Positions 17,167 through 23,359 of a stretch of DNA of 23,359 bases are shown here, piece by piece. The stretch is from Chara braunii (Eukaryota > Streptophyta > Charophyceae > Charales > Characeae). The notes below the pieces were generated by a model, which made no database searches, was not told the DNA's origin, and saw only the letters and a list, made by a program, of their open reading frames with translations. Each line of letters opens with the position of its first letter. The first letter of the stretch is position 1. The stretch spans positions 941,827-965,185 of the forward strand of contig BFEA01000497.1 in assembly GCA_003427395.1 (NCBI GenBank), read 5' to 3'. The position numbers and the translations under genes are program-made.

Positions 17167-18364
17167 ATGACAGGCCCTTTTGTCCCAGAATTTGGTGTGT
17201 CACCAGGTGGTTCGTCAGCAGCAGTAAAACAAACTATTGCTTCTTCATCTTCAGGTCCAGTTGCTGCAGCTTCAGGGCAGCAGGTGGTTCAGTCAACGGC
17301 TGGACCATAGGAGCCTAGATATCCGAAAACCCCAGTGAAACCCCAACTGTCTTCACAGGAGACAAGAAGGATGAGGCCATCGACACTTGGTTGAGGACGG
17401 TTCCATGGTGGGTAAGAGGCAAGCGTACAGTGCGCGAGGAGGAGGTGATCAATGTCGCTTCTTGCTTAGAAGGATCAACAACAAGATGGGTGAATGGGTA
17501 CATAGCGACAAAGGGCTTTGCCAAACATATGAACGATTGGGCGCAGACCCAGACACTTGAAAGCTTCATGGACTTAGTGGAGGCGCAATGGCACAACCCT
17601 CAGTAGGCTCAACAAGCCGCTCATCCGTTGACCCGTTTTGATACTAGGAAGTTCAAGATGGCGCGAGAACTCACAAGTGCCATGGAGAAACTGGTAGTAG
17701 TACCGGGAGTTCGCTATAATCCCCAAGTTCACCTAACCATGTTCTTGAGATGTCTTCCCACAGACATTAAGAATCTGTTGGTTAGCGAAGCCAACGTTGA
17801 GTATCACACCCTCGAGTCTTTCAACAACGAAGCCTTAGAGGCAAGGTTGGGAGGGGCTTAGTAGGTAGTTGTGGATGGGAGGAAGAAGAAGACTCCACAA
17901 GAGTGGAAGAAGAAGGGAAGTCGTTTGATGATGTTTGATTCTGATGGGAATCAATCTGAGATCAACGACCTTTCAAAACTTGTGGAGGAAACATAGTCAG
18001 GCAGCGAGGAGAGTGCAAAGGGTAGCAACCTCACCGCCATAACCAAAGGAAAGGCAAATGGTCGTGGGAAGGGCGCGGTCAGCAAAAGGGTCAAGGGCAA
18101 GCGCAAAACTCAAACAAGACTCCGGCTTGGGTGAGGGTTGGCCTAGATCAAGATGTGTGGAGGGACCGATACTCGCAAGGGGTTTGCATTAACTACGGTG
18201 AGTGTGGCCACAAACAACTTAGATGCAAGAACGTGAAGGTTTCTCAAAAGATTGCGCCCAAAGGTGGTTTTGGGGGATCTTTCGCCGAGGGTGGTTTTGG
18301 GGGATCATTCGCCGAGAGTGGTTCTTCTACGAGCGCCAACTCGGTAAACATATCAGGCGAGTAG
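17167..18364 (+). pseudogene. E2 gag, capsid and zinc-knuckle segment, degenerate
   Basis: ATG 17167 matches E1 3382. TAG at 17308 interrupts it, and a frame change occurs near 17340. The Gag core (17391-17861) has TAG at 17604 and tandem TAG codons from 17859. The Lys-rich stretch matches E1, with another TAG near 17994 and a frame change near 18090. The knuckle at about 18199-18240 reads CINYGECGHKQLRC, so the second zinc Cys is Tyr. A 27-bp tandem duplication at 18263-18316 repeats GGFGGSFAE. It ends at TAG 18362-18364, overlapping the pol frame. Confidence 0.82.
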
Positions 18365-19281
18365 AAGTTATAGATGGTTCAACCCAAGACGAAGTGGTTA
18401 GTATATCTTCACCACTTCAAGAGTTGGCTGAAGCTATTGACTCTTTAGTCACCCCGCAAACACATCTAGACCAAATGACACTCTGTTCGTTGGATGTGTC
18501 CGAAGCCTTAGAAGACTTAAAAACTGAGCGGTCGGCAAGGGACCCTCCCAAATCCTGGGTGGCATTGTCCAATGCTCCTAAAGGGGAGCATTTCGTTGTA
18601 GAAGTTGGTGTAGGTGGCCGCAAGAGTGGTGCCTTCGTAGACATTGGCTCTACACGGAACTTCACTAGTCACGACTGCATTGATAGATTGCTCCTAGGGG
18701 ACCAGGTGCAGCGCTCGAGTAGACCTGTAGCATCTATTCTAGCCAACAAAGAGCGCATGTTAGTTAAGGACTACGTTAAAGACGAGGTCTGCGCCTTCTC
18801 TTATGGAGGTGGGGAACTTAATCATCAGATTTCGTTCCTGATTAGCGACGACTTGCCATTTGACATGTTGTTGGGTATGTACTACCTTGAGGTTGCCAAA
18901 CCCCAGTTTGACTGGGACCGAAAAGTGCTTAAGCATGTGTTACCTGGTGGGATAACTGTTAGACTAGCTAAGAATAGAGCTAGCAAGTTAGTTGATTCCT
19001 ATGGGTGTATGTGTGCGAGTGCATTTTATTATAACTATTATAAACAGAACCTAGAGGAGGGTATGCACCTAGTTTTTGCCTCTGAGAAAGGGGAGGCCGT
19101 TAAAATACCCCCAGAGATAAAGACCGTCGTTGCTAAGTACCCCAATCTGTTTGAGGAGCCTTCGAGAGTCGAAGACAGGGAGATTGTCCATGCCATAGAG
19201 GTAATCCCAGGGAGTGAACCTCAAAGGGGAGGGTCTATAGGATGGCTCCGACCGAGTTGGACGAACTTTGTCGGCAACTGA
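18223..19281 (+). pseudogene. E2 Pol, protease and RT N-terminus segment
   Basis: The open frame overlaps the end of gag; homology to E1 Pol begins about 18370. The protease motif is Asp-Ile-Gly at 18640-18648 (FVDIGSTRN), the same unusual form as E1. Unlike E1, the protease-to-RT linker is intact (LLGMYYLEVAKPQFDW and onward). A 1-nt loss near 19217 relative to E1 moves the rest out of frame, so the segment reads into noise and stops at 19281. Confidence 0.85.
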
Positions 19282-19907
19282 AAGAGCTCACAGAAAAGGG
19301 TTGGATTCGGCCTACTACCTCCCCCTTCGGCTCACCAGTTCTATTTGTCCCGAAGAAAAGGGGGACAATGAGGATGTGCATTGATTATAAAGGCCTCAAT
19401 GCCATCACTGTTAAAAACGTAAAGCCTCTACCACGCATTGATGACCTATTGGATAGGGTGCAAGGATGTAAGTACTTCACTAAGATAGATTTGAAGTCCG
19501 ACTACCATCAAATTGCCATTAGACCAGAAGATCAGCACAAAACCGCATTTCAGACCAGGTATTGTCTGTACAAGTTTGTAGTGATGCCTTTTGGCCTTTG
19601 CAATGCGCCAGGGACATTCCAGCATGCCATGAATAGGGTCTTTCATGACTACTTGGATAAGTCCATCGTCGTGTACCTGGACGATGTACTTATTTTCAGT
19701 AGAACTGTTGAGGAGCATGCCCAACATGTAGAAACCGCACTTTCACTAAACTTAGCAAAATGCGAGTTCGGTCGCATTAGAATCTTGTACTTGTGTCATG
19801 AGATATCCGCGAAAGGGATTAGGCCCGAAGATGCAAAGGTGGCTAGCATTCGTGACTGGCCAAGACCCCAGTCTGTGATTGAGGTCAAATTATTCTTCCG
19901 GATGTGA
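19222..19907 (+). pseudogene. E2 Pol, reverse transcriptase segment
   Basis: This is the frame after the 1-nt loss; the first ATG is at 19242. It has [32 protein letters not shown] (Gly to Asp relative to E1) and the catalytic YLDD at 19674-19685. About eight codons of the thumb region are missing near 19750 (in-frame deletion). It ends at TGA 19905-19907, where E1 has a Cys codon. Confidence 0.9.
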
Positions 19908-20315
19908 GGCTACTACCGTAACTTCGTGAAGAACTATAGTACGGTGGCCTCCCCTTTGACTGATCTAACACGCCTTGACACACCATGGGAATGGACAAAC
20001 GCATGTGAAGCTGCTTTCAAAAGGTTGAAATGCGCCTTCACACATCATGGGATTCTCATGGTACCTGATCCGGAGAGGCCATTTGTTGTGACCATTGACG
20101 CAAGCCAATATGGCATTGGCGCAGTGCTGGCCCAACAGGAAGGGAAGAAGTTAAGGCCGATCGAGTACATGAGTAAGAAAATGCCATCGAAGAAATTGGC
20201 AAAGTCCACCTATAAAAGAGAGCTCTATACCCTTTACAAAGCCCTTGTCCAGTGGAGACACTATCTGCTTGGAAGGTTCTTCTATTTGAGAGCTGACCAG
20301 CAGACACTCAAGTAG
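19908..20315 (+). pseudogene. E2 Pol, RNase H segment
   Basis: It continues in the same frame after TGA. RNase H landmarks are present: TIDAS near 20092 (Thr-Asp in E1), YKRELYTLYKAL with Lys at the place of E1's catalytic Glu neighbour, and RADQQTLK, which keeps the Asp that E1 has lost. It ends at TAG 20313-20315, where E1 has Trp. Confidence 0.87.
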
Positions 20316-20810
20316 ATCAAAACACAACCTGTCCTCTCTGACACACTCAAACGCTGGATTGAAGTCGTAAACCAATATGACTTCAAGCTAGATTACGTAA
20401 AGGGAGAGTAGAACAAGGTTGTTGATGCGTTGTCACGTAAAGGTGCGCTAATTACTGAATTTGGTTTATCCAACGATGTAACTCGGTCTTTGGTGGAAGC
20501 CTACAAGGAAGACCCCGTTATGATGGACATCATACGCAAACTTGAGGCCCAAGACAAGGCCACATCTGACGAGTTTGTGTTGGTGGACGGTTTACTCTTT
20601 TTTGACAAGCCAAGTTTTAAAAAGTCGTGTGTTCCTTCTATAGAGATTCTTTGTAGTTTGTTTTTAGGGGAGTGTCATGACGCAACCGGTCACTTCGGCT
20701 ATAAGAAGACTAATGCTAATTTCGTGCAGTGTTTCTGGTGGCCTAATATGCTTGACGATGTAAAGAAGTACGTACAGACTTGTCAAGTCTGTCAGCGGGA
20801 CAAGCGGTGA
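20316..20810 (+). pseudogene. E2 Pol, RNase H end and integrase zinc finger
   Basis: Same frame again, with TAG near 20409 (E1 Tyr). From about 20430 it is open for 126 residues, including the integrase HHCC finger (HDATGH, CQVC). It ends at TGA 20808-20810, where E1 has an Arg codon (CGA). Confidence 0.85.
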
Positions 20811-20929
20811 ACTAGAGCTCCGCTTGGGTTATTGAAGCGATTGCCCATTTCTGCTGGTTCGGGAGAGAGTGTCTCCAAGGATAGCCTCGTGACCAGCAAG
20901 AGTGGCAAAAGGCACAAGTTTGTTATGAT
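20811..20929 (+). pseudogene. E2 Pol, start of integrase core
   Basis: Still in the same frame: APLGLLKRLPISAG, then the first catalytic Asp at 20880-20882 in a changed context (SKDS; E1 has SMDF), then VTSKSGKRHKF. E1 homology ends near 20929, where an unrelated segment begins. Confidence 0.8.
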
Positions 20930-21251
20930 TCTGGTTGCCTGTTGTCTGAAGACCAACACTCACTCACATCATCTCCCAGGTATGCCCATACATACACAGA
21001 AGGAAGGGGGAGAGGATAGGAGTATCACACCTCATAGGGAGAGATAAACACAGCGGAAGACTTGACCATGCGATATGACAGGGTACACTGAAAGTGCAAT
21101 TCACTCCACTCAATCCTCACAACTAGTCATAAAGGAAAGCCGAGAAGATCACATCCAAGAAACAATGAAACGATGATAGTCTGAACCCAGTATCAACACT
21201 GTTTATTAAACTCAGAGTCTCGAATTGTCAGAATAACCTCAGAACTATGAT

Positions 21252-21275
21252 GCGCTGCTCAGAAATGAGCAGCGC
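21252..21275. repeat. Perfect inverted repeat, 10-bp stem, GAAA loop
   Basis: GCGCTGCTCA pairs with TGAGCAGCGC around GAAA. Its right arm overlaps the first AGCGC word of the ~30-bp periodic series. Confidence 0.92.
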
Positions 21276-21540
21276 TTCACTCCCCAACCCTAATGTACCG
21301 CTATTACCACCCCCGAGTGCCTGAAACATCAAGCGCCACCCATATACAGCCTCCAAAGGGAAGCGCCACCCTGAAACAGGCCTCTGAGGCCAAGTGCCAC
21401 TCAAAGGATGAAGAAGAAGACCAGCGCCACAATATCTGATGATGACGAACTGTTGGAAGACTTCCCGGGTGGAAGTCTGCAGCAGCGCCACCACTCCTGA
21501 CAAGATGACCTCAAGCTGCAGCTATGGCTGCAGCGCCACA
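21271..21540. repeat. Degenerate ~30.5-bp repeat marked by AGCGCCAC
   Basis: AGCGCCAC or a close variant starts at 21271, 21332, 21362, 21393, 21423, 21484 and 21532, spaced 61, 30, 31, 30, 61 and 48. The DNA between the words is not conserved. Confidence 0.75.
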
Positions 21541-22190
21541 ACCCTGTAACCATACTCCGGAGGAGGGTCCAACAGGGTACCAACTTCTCTCGCCTCCAAC
21601 AAACCTCAAATAGCCCAGACCTCTGTACGGCCTGCGTGCTGACAGAGTACAGTGCAGGTCCCAGCTATGGCCGGCGCTCCAAAGGTCTGGCTATGTCTGT
21701 CTCCCTCAACGCTGAGCCGTCACCACTTCCAGTTTACGCGTTGCACATCAGCGATGTACTCGGTACCAACCGCCAAAAGCCCTAAGCCGATTTGCCTAAC
21801 TACCTACAGTCTACACTAGCCTATACTCGATCTAGACCGAACTGACTAACCGACCGGTACCATTTCTGTTTCGGCCTCTAGGGCCTCTCCCAACCAGGCT
21901 ATAGACTATAGCACCGTCTATTAGCTTAGGCCCTTAGGGCCTGTCTGTCCTAGGGGTAGCCCAGGCCTGCTATTCGCAGTTAGGGTAGCAGTAGGAATTC
22001 TAGTTAGTACAGGCCTATATTTTCCCAAATTTGCAGATATGTCCCTAACGAATTTCCTTACAGGTAGGTCTCTCGGTTAGCCCTCAGCCCAACAAAATTA
22101 CGAATCTAACCTAAGACGCGACCCGACCGAGGCAAGCCTCGAGCTTCTCCTTCGGCCCAATGTACAGTCCACTGAGAATCTGCAGGCTTC

Positions 22191-22976
22191 ATTACATATT
22201 CGTCATAGTCGATAGGTTTTCTAAATACGCTAGACTAATTCCTATGCCGAAGCACGTCATCAAGTTATTCATGGATAACTGGGTGCGTGACTTTGGAGTG
22301 GCCAAAACCATTGTCAGTCACAAAGATGTCAGATTCACAAATGAAATGTGGAAGAAGGCTGCTGAACAAATGGGCAGTCAACTCCAAATGACTTCGGGGA
22401 ATCATCCCGAAGCAAATGGTCAAGCGGAACAAATGAACCGTGTGGTGCAGCATCTGCTGAGGCATTACATCAAGCCCAGCCAAGATGACTAGGATGAGAA
22501 ACTTCCTCTCATTGCCAATCTGTACAATAACGTTGTGCACAGCACCACCAGCGTCAGTCCCAACCAGCTGCATTTGGGGTGGATGCCTAGATCTGCTCTA
22601 GACTTCCTCCTACCTGAAAATCGACCCACTGCAACGCCTGGAACCATTGAATCTGGTGTCCAGTGTGAGAAACTGTTGCAGCAGGCTGTCAAGCATATCA
22701 GAAAGTCTCAAGAGGCAATGATTGCCTCTGAGAACAAACATAGGCGACAATCCACATTTCAGGTAGGGGAACGCGTCTGGGTAAAGGCAAGTGAACTGGG
22801 ATAGGAGTTTAGCATCTCTAGGAAGTTAATGCGACAACACTTTGGTCCATGGGAAGTCCTAGACATTGTGGGTAGTGATCTAGATGGTCACTCGTACGTT
22901 ATCAGAATCCCTGGTCATCTGCGCACTTACCCTGTATTTCACTCTTACCCTGTATTTCACGCTTCCAAACTTCTCA
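22191..22976 (+). pseudogene. E2 Pol, integrase core end and C-terminus, truncated
   Basis: The second triad position at 22319-22321 is His (VSHKD) where E1 has Asp. The Glu at 22427-22429 is intact, 36 codons later, as D,D35E spacing requires. Four codons before HVIKLF are missing relative to E1. Stops: TAG 22490-22492 (E1 Trp) and TAG 22802-22804 (E1 Gln). The C-terminus keeps GERVWVKA, the MRQHFGPWEVLDIVG stretch that E1 lost, and a small 18-bp tandem duplication at 22927-22962. It is cut before the chromodomain-like tail. Confidence 0.88.
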
Positions 22977-23359
22977 TGCAAGGAACATGAGTATGGACGA
23001 AGCACAGAAATCCAGAATGCAAAATCACACTGAAGTCCAAGTATTCAAAGCCAAAGCAGATAGCACGTGGAACCGAGTAACCATCCCATTGAGAATGATA
23101 CAGAAGAATCATGAGTCAATGTCCATGCCGACCAGGGCAACACCAACAGCATAACCCAAATGTAGCTCTCTCTTGTGAATGGCGCCAGGCGCCCTATCTA
23201 CTCTACAGCCTATCCTACAACTACAGCAATGAACANCAACCAGACANCTTGACTACCAGCGAGTGATGATGTCAGCACCAATGCAGACCGCCACCATCAC
23301 CAGGTACGTGTCCTCTTCCCCACACTCTCCCTTGTTACCCACACAGCGCCCTTCACCTC
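22977..23359 (-). repeat. E1-family LTR, inverted, partial at window end
   Basis: The + strand begins TGCAAGGAACATGA, the reverse complement of the E1 LTR end, and continues as the reverse complement of the LTR's last ~380 bp. It lies directly after TTCTCA in the E2 integrase and so interrupts E2. Whether it is a solo LTR or the 3' LTR of a full inverted element cannot be told. Two N are present at 23235 and 23247. Confidence 0.92.

Larger units (their letters stand above)
20930..22190. other. ~1.26-kb segment in E2 integrase absent from E1
   Basis: It splits the integrase core between KRHKFVMI and YIFVIVDRF. The same E1 stretch (CACATATTCGTCATCATC) aligns to both edges (20911-20928 and 22191-22208), so about 18 bp are represented twice, imperfectly. 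No protein domain is recognisable in any frame. It is palindrome-rich: GCGCTGCTCA/TGAGCAGCGC at 21252-21275, GGCCTC/GAGGCC at 21379-21391, AGACTTCC/GGAAGTCT at 21458-21478, GCTGCAGC twice at 21515-21534, and GCTATAG/CTATAGC at 21898-21912. AGCGCCAC recurs with a period of about 30.5 bp (21271-21540). Confidence 0.75.
15000..22976 (+). mobile_element. E2: older, truncated Ty3/Gypsy relative of E1
   Basis: The leader, gag, protease, RT, RNase H and integrase are all homologous to E1 and in the same order, with nucleotide identity around 75-85% judged by eye in the RT and integrase parts. No 5' LTR or primer site is recognisable, and homology to E1 begins abruptly near 15000. The 3' end is cut in the integrase C-terminus by an inverted E1-family LTR at 22977. 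Coding parts carry many stops and at least three frameshifts. Two segments absent from E1 interrupt it (16578-17165 and 20930-22190). Confidence 0.9.

Noticed and set aside
21271-21540. CRISPR-like spacing of ~30 bp
   Set aside because: Only an 8-bp word repeats, the spacing jumps, and the context is a eukaryotic retroelement.

Overview
The window is repeat-dominated plant-type nuclear DNA, probably from a streptophyte with a large genome. A charophyte alga such as Chara is my guess, not something the sequence proves. Evidence for the setting: two related Ty3/Gypsy (Metaviridae) LTR retrotransposons with an initiator-Met-tRNA-type primer site, a chromodomain-like integrase tail in one of them, a ~91-bp satellite, low-complexity tracts and an assembly gap. 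No intact host gene, tRNA, rRNA or CRISPR array was recognised.

Layout. 1-339 and 9247-9571 are the two halves of one ~91-bp satellite array. The array was split by element E1 (340-9242), which has both LTRs, a primer-binding site, gag, pol and a polypurine tract, and is flanked by TGAG target-site copies. E1 is structurally complete, but its genes carry in-frame stops, a 1-nt frameshift and a 16-nt deletion. 9584-9766 is an almost pure purine tract. 9767-14999 holds no recognisable gene. It is mostly pyrimidine-rich on the + strand and carries unusually many short, near-perfect inverted repeats with unrelated stems, several layers of tandem repeat (26, 38/48, ~162, ~342 bp and a diverged ~1.54-kb duplication) and a 43-N gap.

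From about 15000 to 22976 lies E2, an older and more decayed relative of E1. It has no recognisable LTR of its own, a 281-bp duplication in its leader, many stops and frameshifts, and two extra segments that E1 lacks (16578-17165 in gag and 20930-22190 in the integrase core). E2 is cut off at 22976 by a third copy of the E1-family LTR, inserted in the opposite orientation and running off the window end (22977-23359).

How the parts relate. Gag would form the particle, and Pol (protease, reverse transcriptase, RNase H, integrase) would copy and insert the element. Neither copy in this window could make the full set. The order of events readable here is: E2 inserted and decayed; an E1-family element landed in E2; separately, E1 landed in the satellite and decayed less. 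The most unusual content is the hairpin-dense non-coding DNA at 10.4-14.2 kb, whose style recurs in both extra segments of E2.
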